In this document: positions 47,220 to 59,229 of the stretch, piece by piece
Numbering within the stretch: the stretch's first letter is position 1
Layout of the letters: each line of letters opens with the position of its first letter
NCBI GenBank assembly: GCA_963691655.1
Contig: OY829329.1
Span: 56,619,408 to 56,683,407, forward strand
Direction of reading: 5' to 3'
Origin: Toxonevra muliebris
Taxonomy: Eukaryota > Arthropoda > Insecta > Diptera > Pallopteridae
Length of the DNA stretch: 64,000 bases
Made by a program: the position numbers and the translations under genes
Notes under the pieces: generated by a model
Told to the model about the DNA's origin: nothing
Databases searched by the model: none
What the model saw: the letters and a program-made list of their open reading frames with translations, nothing else

Positions 47220-47502
47220 TGTTTTTATCTAGGTGGATCAGGGCTTAATTTTATTATTGGGGTGATACCTTTACTTTTTTACTTTTTTGCCGAAGGAAGA
47301 ATGTTATTGTCTCTGTACAAAGTTTTTAAAAAAATGTGTGCCAAAAACTCTCGAAAAAGCATTTAGCATTTGGTGGCTGGTGCAAAAATTAATAAGCTAA
47401 CTATCGTGACCTTGAACTACTCGTAAAAAAAAATTGTGGCATTACCTATTAAAAGATTTAAGCTTTACATACTAGGGGTCATCTACATAATCCTGCCCGA
47501 TT

Positions 47503-48050
47503 TAGAGCAGCCAGATTTTTGAACCGTGAAATCAGTAAATTAGACGTTGGAAAGCAGTCAAAATCAGAACAAATCAGTACAGTTTTTATGCTTTTATTAC
47601 CTAGTAATTTCAATGTGATATAGTGATATAAACGTCCTTAAACTTTTTCTCCGATTTCCTGTGTTCATTTTACATTTTTTTTTCTTCGTCAGTAGACAAT
47701 GTTGTTGATCAAATTTAATTAATTACAAATTCCTTTCACTTTAAAAACTTACGTTAACCGACTTTTTTTTTCAAGCAAATATTGCTTTTCTCCTCTCGAT
47801 AGCCGCAACACATATGCATTTTATTTTGTGAACAAACAGAAATAGAAACAAACAGGGTGAGACTGTCTACAAAAACGATTTTAAGACCATTAAGGTTAAG
47901 CACAAACATTCTCAAAATAATAATTTGAAAAAATCAGTACAAAATACAAAAATCAATTAATTTTTGTACTGAATTCGAGATTTCAAAAAATCAGTATTTA
48001 AAAAAAAATCAGGACATGTCCTGATCAAATCAGTACGTCTGGCGACCCTA
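47503..48050. mobile_element. Candidate hAT-like MITE
   Basis: The left end TAGAGCAGCCAGATTTTTGA and the right end, inverted, TAGGGTCGCCAGACGTACTG match at 10 of the first 13 bases. The right end resembles the TAGGGTCGCCAG terminus found on many insect hAT-type MITEs. The phrase AAATCAGTA recurs near both ends (about 47531, 47571, 47931, 47985 and 48027). There is no coding region and no clean 8-bp duplication. Confidence 0.5.
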
Positions 48051-50470
48051 GCCAGGCTCCAGATTTTTTCTCTTAAAATGAAATGGAATTTAACACATTT
48101 TTTTGTAAAAAAAAATTCCGAACTTAATAACTATAAAAAGTATAGCTATACATATACCTGTTTAGAAAATATCCACACATTTTTTTGGTAATATGTACTT
48201 TGTGAGTTACCTCGAAAAAGAGTGTAAACTCTACTTCTTTGAAAATATTATGAAGTCTCAGTTCAATCTCTTCTTTATCTTTAAATCGAAAGTTTAGGAT
48301 AGATTTCAAAATCTAAGATTTCTCGAAGTTGTACTGATGGTAAGCCCATTTCCCTTTTTGTGACAAAAATGCAGACGACCCTCTATTGTTATAAGTGAAG
48401 TATACTTGCAAATTGATGCTGTAATCTATGATTTTCAATATTTTTTATCTGTATTATCATAATTCTTGTTTACTTTTTTAATATTTCTTAAATTTTTTTA
48501 TACCTATATTTTAATTTTAATAATTTTATAAAAATTTTTAATATTCTAAATAGCATTTTTTGTTTGCTAAGTAAATAAACTAAATCAATAAAAAAACGAT
48601 ATCAAAAAAGGGTTTTTTACAGTGGCATACAAAATAAATTTGTATTAATAAATTAGTAAAAAAAAAAAAAACTAAATTGTGTATTAACGAACACAAGGCT
48701 GAGGTGAAACTTCTTGTGAACTAAATGAAACACAAGCAAATGTACATTTTATGCTTTTTTGTTGTCTCTTCCAAAAGTGGTGAAAAACTACATACGATGG
48801 GTTAACGTATGTCCATCGATATTCTTTTTTTCAATTGCTAAATTTTTTTTGGGATTAATTCTAGAACAAAAATTGCAACTCTGTTCCGGTAATGTCGATA
48901 ACAATTGAATACGAACTCTTTTTTGTGTGTGCGACATCTTCATGTGATTCCTTGGACATTTGCGCCATCTGTATGTGAAATGTATAACTGTCATTAACTT
49001 TAAGATGGCGACGTTACACATTATTCTTTCTGCTATAGGCGTGTGTGTGTGTATGTAATCAATGTTTTATTGAATTAAAACTATTTATGAATCGTTTTTA
49101 CATAGTTTGCTCGTGAATTCAGTTACGGAATATTGATATTTAGCCCCTCATGCACATTGCTCGACAAAATTATGTCGTATTGCAAACTTACGCGCTGACG
49201 TCACATCCGGTTGGAGAATTAATTATCTGATAACGATGGAGGAAATTACTATTATGTAAGAGTGCCACTTTCTAGAAGAGAGTGATTATTGCCGTTATTC
49301 TGATATAACTTTCGAGGTGGCTAACGCCAGAAAAAATAATCAAAATAATGTTCAGTAAAATCCTTTAAAAATAAAAAAAAGAGAAATATTTGCTCTCACG
49401 GTATATGAACAGTTGGTTTTGAAAATGTTTGGAAGAAAAACCAATTAGTTCAAATAATTTTTATAAATTCCAAATCAATTCATGAAATTTTTATATCCGC
49501 ACATGCCTTTAAGTACTTATTTTCCTCCAGCTGCTGCCTGATTGTATAGGATACTCCAGCTGATTTTCAGCTATTTACACTTCAAATTAATCGTTCGATT
49601 ACAAAGAAATTTTCCATACAAAGGCAGAAAAACGTTTTATGATCATATTGTACACGAGCGTTTCAATTATTTTAGCGCCATTATTTCGTTACATAAGGCA
49701 TCAGAATAGCATCACTAACCAACTGCCAGTTTGTATGTTTGACAATGAGAGTGAACAAACTATGAACCATGAATGAATAAATGAATAGACTCATGAGTAA
49801 ATGTGCAAATGTGTGTCACGGGACACTTTTTGTTTAATGTTCTTTAGTTCTTTTATGGGGCTGCGTTCTTGACTGCATTGATCAGCTGCTTTTGAATTGA
49901 ATGTGGAACAATAGCATTTTCGTATCTCTCGCAAATATCTGAATTTATTCTTTAGGCTTTGGTTTTTTTTTAAATGATGAGCGCAACGTGCCTGTATAAA
50001 GAAAAGAAAATTTTTTTTATCAGCTTTCATAATTTTTTTTATACAATATCAGTTATAAAATTGAGGGCAAAATATTGAGTAATATTTTTTGTTTGTTTTA
50101 AAATAATACAATTGTTGGTAGATTTTATAGATGGTAGAAAATGGGCAAAATTAATTTTGTTCGCTCTTTAGGGTTAAGATTTGTTGGAGTCTGACGTGAT
50201 AAAAAAATGTTGTATCACGATTCAATTTCAGTGCATTAATGTGTATGAGAAATGATTGCTTGTTTTTTATCATCCCATACAAAGATAAATTTCGTTTCAA
50301 AATAGTTGATAATGCTTACAGCCAAATTACCACGCGATATACTCTCAGGATCCTATACTCCACAATGCTATAATGCACATTGTTGTTATTGTTTTCCCAT
50401 TAAGTAAGAGGTCATTAACCGTAAAATTTTCTCAGTATGCTACTCAGTGCTAGCAATGCCAGTGTTGCCA
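48051..50470. other. Non-coding DNA
   Basis: No gene supported. A CRE-like TGACGTCA lies at 49196-49203. Inverted GCGCCATCT / AGATGGCGA motifs (48961-48971 and about 49003-49011) resemble Pho/YY1 sites. Both are single occurrences without other promoter evidence. Confidence 0.35.
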
Positions 50471-50477
50471 GATCATT

Positions 50478-51290
50478 TTTATTTATTTATTTATTTACTT
50501 AATCTATGAATACAATATTCTTACAGACTAGTTAGAATAGTTTAAGATAGATATGCAAAAAAAATAATAAAACTCCAAAAAGAATTACATTTAAAAATTT
50601 TTAAAAAATTTTGAATTGAGTATACTCTTAAAAATATGCCTAGACAAAGAAAAATCAATGTCAGAATCAGAATTTGAGATACAGTTGAATTCAATTAACG
50701 TTCTAACAATGGGTGCATTTAAGGCGTAATTTGTTTTATAGCGGTCAACATAAATAAATTTAAATTGCCTTAGGTTTTTAGCTGGGATTTTGAAATTAAT
50801 CCGACCAAGAAGGGTGGGACAATCTATATTACCACCGATAATATCAAAAGTTAAGGACATAGGTAGGGTTTTTAAGTTTAAAAGCAAACAGCGGGCAGTG
50901 TAGGGTGGAATCTGTTCAAAGAAATTCAGTGAACGAAGCGCATATCGTTCAATCCGTTCAAGACGATTAATATGGCAGGCATGATACGCTCTCCAAATAA
51001 AGGCGGCATACTCTAAAACCAAGCTAACAAAAGTTATAAACAGTAATTTAACAGTGTAGGGATCAGAAAAGTCTGAACAATTACGACGGATAAATGCAAG
51101 CATAGAGTAAGCTTTTGAAACTATGTAGTTAAGATGACTGGAAAAAGTAAGTTTTGAATCAAGGATAACACCTAAGTCTTTAATTTCAGTATCTGATCTT
51201 AAGGAGAATGGGTTTGATAAGGAAGGAGGGCAAAGGAGAAGAGAGAGGTTTTTTACATCGCTCAACCCTCTGATTGCACCCATGACTTAA
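50478..51290 (-). mobile_element. 5'-truncated Jockey/CR1-like LINE, ORF2 end and 3' tail
   Basis: A minus-strand insertion that ends in AAATAAATAAATAAA (50478-50495 on the plus strand). Upstream of the tail is a 3' UTR of about 90 bp and an open ORF2 C-terminus. The 5' junction lies close to 51290, since LINE homology is lost there. No target duplication could be matched by eye. Confidence 0.85.
50591..51283 (-). pseudogene. LINE ORF2 C-terminal fragment (reverse transcriptase end)
   Basis: This 230-codon open frame covers the part of a LINE ORF2 downstream of the catalytic YADD box. It has DLGVILDSKLTFSSHLNYIV, KAYSMLAFIRRNCSDFSDPY, then FVSLVLEYAAFIWRAYH and INRLERIERYALRSLNFF. It ends with RCLLLNLKTL, FDIIGGNIDCPTLLGRINF and a conserved-looking tail. 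These phrases are typical of Jockey/CR1-type elements of flies. The first Met is not a real start; the catalytic domain is missing through 5' truncation. Compared with the usual pattern it seems to lack a few residues after RLERI and after LKTLP, yet stays in frame. This is a dead insertion, but younger than the other LINE remnants here. Confidence 0.85.
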
Positions 51291-51299
51291 CCCACTGGT

Positions 51300-53720
51300 T
51301 ACTTTCCTGACGTGTTCAATAAATAATTCTATTTATAATATTTTATTCAACATTTTTATTTTATTACATAAACTAAAAATAAAATACGTGATGCGAATAT
51401 TGTAAAGAATCCATATATAACACATAAAATTTATTTGCAACGTTGTAAATGTCAAAATGAAAAATTACTAAACTATGAAACAATATACAAAAAAAAACTA
51501 CAATAACAAACATTTGACAGCTGCACACGCAGGATAACAGAAAAAAAAACCGGAATTACATAAATGGCAATGACATTAACATAAACAAATACAACAATAG
51601 CAAGAGTAGTCCATAACTTGAGAGGGAAAAAGAGTCATAAAGTGAGAGCAGTTCCTTGTAGCCATGTGCTCTCAATCAGTAGAAAACCAGTGAGCATATG
51701 AGAGATCCCGTTTCAAAATCAACCCTTGCGCGCAGACACACATATGCCGTTCATTTCAAAAAATTTGCTGTCATAAAAATTACTACTATTTATTATTTAC
51801 AACAAAGCTACTTAGTAAGTGAGGATCCTTTCATTCAGGTTTTTGATATTTTTTAGCCTTGCTCCTTTTGGGCAATTGCAAAAATAAATGCAGTATGATC
51901 GTGCTAGCCGCGTGAATAACATCGTGTTCGTCGTGTGTGAGAATTGCACTCAGTACGTAGTGTTGATGTTAAAATAAAATATAAATAAAATTTTGAAAAT
52001 TGGAAAAAGAATTAAACAAAAATTCGAGAGTAGAAAATATTCGTTTCTAATCATACACAATTGCTTTTTAATTTAAGTTTTTAGTACAATAATTCATGAA
52101 AATGCTTAAAATACGTATCTAAATCGATTTGGTTTCGTCAAGTATGTAAACCGGTTATATGTTCTTATTTCTTGAATGAACATAATCGTATTAAATTGTT
52201 CTCAATGCATACACTGCGGGAAACTAAATTGATAATAAAATAAACAAATTTCGAAATAGTGTAAATGATTCAATAATATGTAAAATTTATATTCCTGTTT
52301 TAATTAATCACAAAATTGCACGTCTTTCGCTAAGGAGAAAGAACTTTGCAGTAAAGAAAACTAGAATGTGATTTCATATAATGTAAAGATATTTATTTCG
52401 ACAAGGACAACTACTACTATTGAAAGGTGCTGAAATTCACCATCAGTAAGAAGTCAGTCCCATTACCAGGCTGGGCAACATCACGTAAGTAAGTTTAACA
52501 TGTAGTTTTTTGAAATAATGAAAACAAAAATACTAGTTCAATCTGGAATTTGAGTCTGTTATTGAAATCATAGTCAGTCAAATGTCATAGCTGATAAATT
52601 TTAATTTAAATAATAAACATACTTTTAATTTTGAAATCTAAATTTTAGTAAAAAATACAAATACTCAGATATTATTAACATATATAGATATTATTGATAT
52701 TGATCAGAATTATTGAAAAGTTTAAATCAAAAAGGCTATGAATCGTCTCTTCCGTGAAAGATCAACTCGCCACAACATAAATGTGAGTATTTTGTATGTA
52801 CTTTTCTATAAATTACGGGGAAAACGATTTGAGTTCTGATATTTTTAACTGTGAATTGAGACCTTAAAAGTAAAAGTATATACAAAATCTCAAAGCTTCG
52901 ACCTATAAGTTCTGAAGTTTATGTTACAGTTTAAAATCGTATTTATATTTAACATAATTTTTCTTCTCAGTGTACCAAACTAAGAGATTCCCAACACTTT
53001 TCTTTTTATTTTTATTTTTAAGTGATATTTCATTATGATAAAATGAAATTATAGAACTCAACTAATGTATCTTTTTCAAAAGAAATTTTGCTTAAATATT
53101 TTATCAAAGGTAAAATGTCGCCAATATAATACAACAGCAAATCCGTTTTTCTCCTGGTATCCACTGTAGGCCTATATGTTTACTAGTCATAAGGCACGCG
53201 GTGAATGCCAAGAGCGAACGAAATTCAACATTAAAAGTGAATCTAATGGAATTATTTACAATAAAGAATACAGAACAAGAACAAAAAAGTGTTAAAATAT
53301 CTGCCAGTGTTTTGGGATCTTACATGAAAGTGGTTTTTGTAAAAAACAATTATAGCTGGCAAGTGGTTATTCCTAACATGATAGCTCTTAAAGTATAAGA
53401 TATTTCATTATGAGCAAGGATGTTTTGTTTAGTTACTGATAAATAATAAGTTTATAATTTAAACTTAACCTTCAAGTTTGAAATCAAAAATCAGAACAAA
53501 AAATTGGTGAGTTTGGGTCTTAACTTTTTTTTTGAGAAAGCCAAGTTTTTTATATGTATAATAAAAAGTATTAATCGAGTTTGAAACCAAAATTAGAAGC
53601 ATTGGCAACTAGTGGTTTGATAGTTTATTATAATTTTATATTCTAGTAATTGTTAAAAAAAAAAAATAATAAAAACAAGTGAATAAGCTGTGATTTTCAA
53701 AAATATTTTTATATCCGTTA
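51300..53720. other. Non-coding DNA with weak exon-like signals
   Basis: No gene demonstrated. A 15-codon open stretch beginning ATG at 52738 (MNRLFRERSTRHNIN) ends at a strong donor-like GTGAGT (52783). Another donor-like GTAAGT lies at 52487. The open frame 53201-53395 has no recognisable domain. Confidence 0.3.
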
Positions 53721-53733
53721 TACTTAGTTCCTA

Positions 53734-53806
53734 GCCGCCTCGGTGGTCTAATGGCAGCGTGCTACACTATCATCTCAGGGGTCCCAGGCTCGATTTCCGG
53801 CGAAGG
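53734..53806 (+). ncRNA. tRNA-like SINE head or tRNA pseudogene
   Basis: TGGTCTAATGG (53744-53754) matches the Pol III A box TRGYNNARNNG fully. GGCTCGATTTC (53787-53797) matches the B box GGTTCGANTCC at 9 of 11 positions, 43 bp downstream as in tRNA genes. The acceptor and T stems do not pair properly, so it is not a functional tRNA. The likely reading is the 5' head of a tRNA-derived SINE continuing into 53807-54250, whose tail I could not define. Confidence 0.55.
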
Positions 53807-55013
53807 CATGGGCGTACGCTTTTCTTCATGTTATTTAAAACTTTTCAAGTACAATCAATAGTCCAAAAAGCTATCGCACATAAAAGTAATCGCTTTTGCG
53901 CCAGTCTACTGTGTAAAAGAACACAAATGCAGTAGCGACGTCATCAAGTGCTATGTATCTTGAGGGTAAAGGCATGAAACTGTCAAATACCCCATCTTTA
54001 CAACACAACTGTAAATCCATCCAAATGTCAGCCTTGACACAAACCGAATGCAGTCGGTGATAAACGCTGATCCTTAGCAACGTCAAAAGATGACAGCCCC
54101 ATCAACTCAGGATCATCTGAGGTAGGTCAATCACCTGTCCAGGTGATAACAAAATGGATAATGAAACTAATACTAGGCAAGATGCTTAGTAGAAGACCTA
54201 AGCTCCCAAGAGGAGTAAAAGGGAGGAAAAAAATAGCTCCCAGAGATTTTTCATCAAAGCCACTACCTGTGCTTCGTATTTTATTTAAATTAAATATTTA
54301 TTCTTTGAATCATTTCCTCTTATATGAAATGAAAATTAAAAATAAATTTCATATAAATTAAATTTATTTTCTAAAAATTTTGCAATTTAAATATATGTAT
54401 AGATTTCCATTAATTATCCATCTATATGTATAGACTATACAATATAATTTAGTTTTAAGGTTTTAAAATCCAGTGAAATAATAGGAGATATATATATAAA
54501 TAAAAAAAAAAAAATACAACCTTCAAGTCCTGTCGTAATTCGGTAAAAGAAAAAACAAGGATTATACCCTCTCTGTGTAGATATTTACGTTCCAGAAATC
54601 ATCTACCTACATGATTTTGTTTTTGTGTTTTACTGTGTAATTGAATAATTCTGTCAATCAATAGATGTGATCGATTCACCTAAAAACTTTTTTAAATTTT
54701 TTTTTTTCATTAGACCTTATCTGTCAAATTCGTGTTTTTTTTTGTATGGGAATATGAGAGTTTTGTCTCGGTGCTAACGCCCCAATTAAAATAAACGTAA
54801 CGTATCGTTATCGAATATCACTGAATCGAGGCGTAAGTGCAAATACAATGATCTGATAAATGGCTTACTGATACAAGTGGTTATAATGTACGTTAGGTTC
54901 GTTAACGGAACGTAAGTATCCTTAGATTTTGGATGTTATGTTACATTCCCGTTCTGTTTTGTAAATCAGATGGCATTTGTAATTTGGAATTTATAAGCAT
55001 TTTCCCATTTTTC

Positions 55014-55094
55014 ATGGATGAAGAAGCGCTTATCGAGCTTGTACGAGAAAGAGAAATTTTGTATAATAAACCGAACTTTTTGCACTTTTCGTGA
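55014..55094 (+). pseudogene. MADF-domain N-terminal scrap
   Basis: MDEEALIELVREREILYNKP followed by NFLHFS and a TGA stop (55092-55094) matches the start of a MADF (Myb/SANT-like) domain, pattern L-I-x-x-V-x-x-x-x-x-L-Y. The rest of the domain is not readable. MADF proteins occur as host transcription factors and as accessory proteins of PIF/Harbinger transposons. The short, isolated frame in a region with TAACG-rich repeats (54770-54915) favours a decayed transposon. Confidence 0.4.
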
Positions 55095-56104
55095 CGTCTA
55101 TTATAATTGCTATTATATGGTTTAATTATATTTCGTCCCGTTTCGATAATATATGAAAACATTACATTATTTTACGTTATGCCCATTATAGCTGGAGCTT
55201 TAAGTATGGCTGTAAGAGTTGTCTCATCAATAAAAAAATTATAAGTATTGTATACAATGAAGTAGGCCATGAGAATTTAAAAAACAAGGTAATTCGGCAG
55301 TATCTCAATTTAAATCAGTTGAATTTGTGCAAGCATCGGTGTTGGGTGTAAATTTTAGTAGTTTCGCGAAGAAGATGAAGTGAGTGTGGTGAGAGTAAAT
55401 GACGTAGGTGAATTAAACAAAGTGCAATTAAAGATGCTAAATGTAAGAGTACGTGTTGTTGTTGTTGACGAGAGAGAATACGAACAGAATATTAATCATC
55501 GATGATAACGATGAGTATTAAGTGGCGTACTTATCAGACGATAATGGAAACGGAATGTGTGTGGTGTGTAATTTGTGCAAATAATGATGACTATTGTAGG
55601 ATGTTGCTCTGTCAAGAACAAAGATTTTTGAAAGAAAATTATTTCAGTATAAGTGCAAATACAATAATAAAGAAAATGCAAAGATAACTTCGCCTGTTTT
55701 ATTTTAACTTGTGTGTGATAGCGTGCAAACTTTAGCGTACGTGAGTATAGAAACAAGAAAATATATAAACAAAATAAAAGGGTGAGTACTGAATCAAACA
55801 TATATTTTATTTATTGAATAATTTATTTAATCTCAATTTTAAAACATTAAGCGATAATGCTATTGAATCTTCAATGACTAAAAAAAAACAATTACTTTAA
55901 ATTCCCCAAAGAAAAGAAGAAAAATTCTTAATTCTCTAAATACCATTAATCAATGGAGAAAAAAAAATAAAATTTAATGATTCCAATGCTTAATTACATT
56001 CTACGTTAATCTAAACTAAAAAGTGTTCCTCTTTCAGTTCAAATGTATTAAAATTTATTAATTACTTAATTGTGTTTTCTGGCTATGTTTTAACCGCAAA
56101 TTCT

Positions 56105-56126
56105 CCCCCTTGGATCCGCTAGTGAA
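56105..56126. mobile_element. Solitary transposon end, GGATCCGCTAGTG type
   Basis: CCCCCTTGGATCCGCTAGTG is the inverted equivalent of the end at 57892 and looks like the right terminus of a hAT-like element lying to its left. The left partner was not found. Confidence 0.35.
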
Positions 56127-57888
56127 CATAACTAGTTAATATAAAGTGTCTTAAGTGAACCAAATTAAAACTAATTTAATTTTTCAACAATAAAAAAAGT
56201 ACGAATTTAATAAATTTGCCGCCTATTCCAATCTAATTTGTCCAAAAGTTAACTTAGTGAAAGATTCATTACACAATACTTAGTTCCTGCATAGGATGTG
56301 ATGCCAGTAATTACGATAATTAGTAAACTGCATTCTTTATAGGGTAATGACATCAAATATTCATTTGGCTCAGAAAAGAATACTTGCTTTCAGTTAGAGC
56401 TGGGTAAGTGCTGATTGAATCTGCCTCACCAGTACTCTTCAGCTAGGGAATTGGTGTAAAGATCTCCTGATTAATGGTCAAGGTTAAAGCCACTGCACGA
56501 ATGAAAGATTGATATTAGATTTATTTCAAATGTCGGGTTTGTTGCTATAAAGAAATAAGCTAAGGTTTTCATGCTGTAGCATAAGTAAGATAATCCATAC
56601 TATATTTAAAAAGAGAATTTTTATAAGTTAGAAAAGAGATCCGAACTTAACTTGTCATGGAGAATTGGGATAAAAAACGACTTAGTAATGCCTAGAGTTA
56701 ATTCATACCTAGGGAATTCGTCTATTTTTTGGTACCTTTAATGTTTCTATGGCATCATAATATGGAGAAGACAAGAGTGCTCTTCCGCACCACGAATCAT
56801 AAAAGTATTCTACGAGTTTATGACTATTCATTTTTAAAACTTAGCATACAACTATGGAAGCTGTTTAATAAGAAAATAGGCAGCGTGAGTTATATTATAA
56901 TGAAGAAGAACCCTATTGAAGTTTTAAAGTGAAGTAGTTTAAAATTTCACGAGTCTTGCACCCACAGTAGGACAGTGTTTTTTTTCTTACTAGTATATGC
57001 AGTTCTTGCATCAATCCTCTCTCTCTCAAGGTCAATTTTATCTTGGTAACTGTCCGATAGCTATCACTGTCATGCTCCGAAAACGATTGTTTGCGACTAA
57101 AGGTAAGCGTAGAGATTTCGAGATGTATGCTTTGATTAGAAATCTGCTAGAGTAGAAGCTGCTACAACAGCAGCATTTTCATGCCCAATCAATTATTCCT
57201 AAGTTGAAGATTTTTTTCCTTTTTTCATTCTAGAGCTAGCTAGAATTGTACAGTTTTCAGTTAGTCAAAGTTTTAAGCCGGCATTTGTGGAAAGTTTTGC
57301 AAATAAAAGAATATAAGTTATGGAAGTCCCTCAGTTGGATTTAACTAATCGTAGTATGATTTAGATTATTAAGTCTAAGAAATTCATATACAGTTTGCAT
57401 AAAAAGAGAGAGAGAGATTTGCAGCCATCAGTTCACTCAAATGATATTTCTGGGAAACTTAGGTCACAAAACTGGGACATCTTATCACGAAGTTCGATAA
57501 AATACATAATTGAACAGCATTTTGTTTGAAAAGTTTGCTATGAAAAGTTAAACATTTTTTGTTAATTCACCAAATCTTTACTTTCTCGCTGGACCCTTAT
57601 TTTCAGAATTGTTAAAAAATAGGCAGTTGGGTGTGTCAGGAATAGTTTTAATATTCAAACGCTAATTTTACTCTTTTATGGGGAATGTTTTTGCAATCTG
57701 TCGTTATTCCAAGCCAAATATGTTCATACCCTATTTGTTCATATTTAGAAAATTATTGCCAAAAATTTCAGAAAAACAAGATCCAATGCAAAAGACGAAA
57801 GATTAGTGTAAAAACAAAATATATTTAAGTTTCTATAACACCAGATATCCAAGTTCCAAGATTTTAAATAGTTTATACTTACTCACCC

Positions 57889-57930
57889 ACTAGCGGATCC
57901 AGAAATTTCCATAGGAGGGGCGATATTTTT
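57889..57930. mobile_element. Solitary transposon end, CACTAGCGGATCCAG type
   Basis: CACTAGCGGATCCAGAAATT followed by a GGAGGGGCG segment is typical of the left terminus of CACTAGCGGATCC-type insect DNA elements. The right partner was not found. It faces away from the end at 56126. Confidence 0.4.
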
Positions 57931-58249
57931 CTTTATTTTAGATAACAATTTATTTACATATTGAATCCATTTTATATACAAAATTTGTTTTTCTCATAAA
58001 AATTACATTTTGTGCGAGAAGATAACTAAATATTTTTATTTAATAAACTGCCTTCTGAAGTGAGACGAAATGACTAAAAAAAAGCGACAGCTGCCACAGA
58101 TAGTACCGATTACAGTTTTACGGTAGCAGTTTAAAACTGATCTGCCTTACTGGTTTAATTCAATTCAATTTAATTCGAAATCGTAATCTGTCAGTAGAAA
58201 ATTTGTTACAATTCTTTTAAATGTCATAAAATTGTAAATATTTTTTACC

Positions 58250-59225
58250 TCTACTGTCAGTTTACTGAACATCTTATTCCATAATTTCTGATTGAACTTG
58301 CGCTTTGTTGTGTTCTAAACCATATTATTCTTATATACATGAACCTTCTAATATTATAGTTTTGGAACCCAACATCAAATATATTTAGGTTGTTTCTTAT
58401 CGTATTATTCTTAATTTTGTAGAAAGTTAATATTGTTTGCAATATCGAGTAGTTGCTAGTATTTCATCAGTTTTCAAACAAAGTCACTGTTGCAGTTCTC
58501 AATGGTAATGCTGGAATGTTTTTATTGCCCCATTTTCCAATCACTGTAATTCGTTCATGTTCTTTCCAGTTTAAATTTTAAACAATCCAAAATCCAAAAT
58601 ATTTCATTTTCTCAACTCCTTTAACTAGTCTACCCATAAAAAGTATGCCCAGAAACTCCGATAAACTCGGAACGTGTTTATAATTTTTAAACATAATAAT
58701 TTGAGTTTTTTCTAATTCATTTTCAAAAGATTCTAACTGAACCAGTTATTTATTTTCACTAAATCAGATTGTATGTACGATACCAACTTATCAAATAAGT
58801 CCGCCGCATACATGTATGTATCATCATCAGCATAGAATTGTGGAACTCCCTTCAGTTGCAGCCAATTTTGAGCCCTGTGGCACGCCGGCTAAAACCGTTC
58901 TAGTAGTACTTTTTATTTGATTCATTTGTACATACTGTTATCTATTCATTAAAAAGCTTTCAAAAAGTTTTAGGTCAATTCCATTAATTTTGAGCTCTTC
59001 TAGTTTTTCAATCATTATTTTCAAGTTGACTGAAGTAAATGCTTTTGACAAGTCTATAGCTAACATGGCGATTTATTTTTCTTTGCATCTAATTTTTCGT
59101 ATAAGAATTCAGTGCAATTTATGCAAGCAGACCAGGTATTTGCATTTTCAATGAAGCCAAATTGATCATGATCTATTATGTTGTTGATTTGACTGAAATT
59201 CTTCAGATATGAACAGGGACTACCA
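58250..59225 (-). pseudogene. Non-LTR retrotransposon reverse transcriptase remnant (YADD)
   Basis: Reverse transcriptase blocks appear in order on the minus strand. These are HDQFGFIENANT (about 59153-59175), MLAIDLSKAFTSVNLK (first catalytic Asp, about 59020-59066) and LAGVPQGSKL (about 58867-58892). After a deletion comes QFYADDDTYMYAADL (catalytic Asp pair, about 58800-58840). DLVKINNWFS and KTQIIMFKNY follow, then KYFGFWI and NLNWKEH. The C-terminal end reads IFDVGFQNYNIRRFMYIRI (about 58315-58380). Stops and frameshifts separate the blocks, and the segment between GVPQGS and YADD is almost gone. The wording suits the Jockey/CR1 group. It is much older than the 50.6-kb LINE. Confidence 0.8.
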
Positions 59226-59229
59226 ATTC

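Noticed and set aside
49196..49203. CRE site TGACGTCA as a regulatory element.
   Set aside because: Single 8-bp match in 64 kb is not evidence of function.
51840..52000. TCAGTACGTAGTG region as a transcription start with 5' UTR.
   Set aside because: Motif-only evidence with no downstream exon that could be supported.
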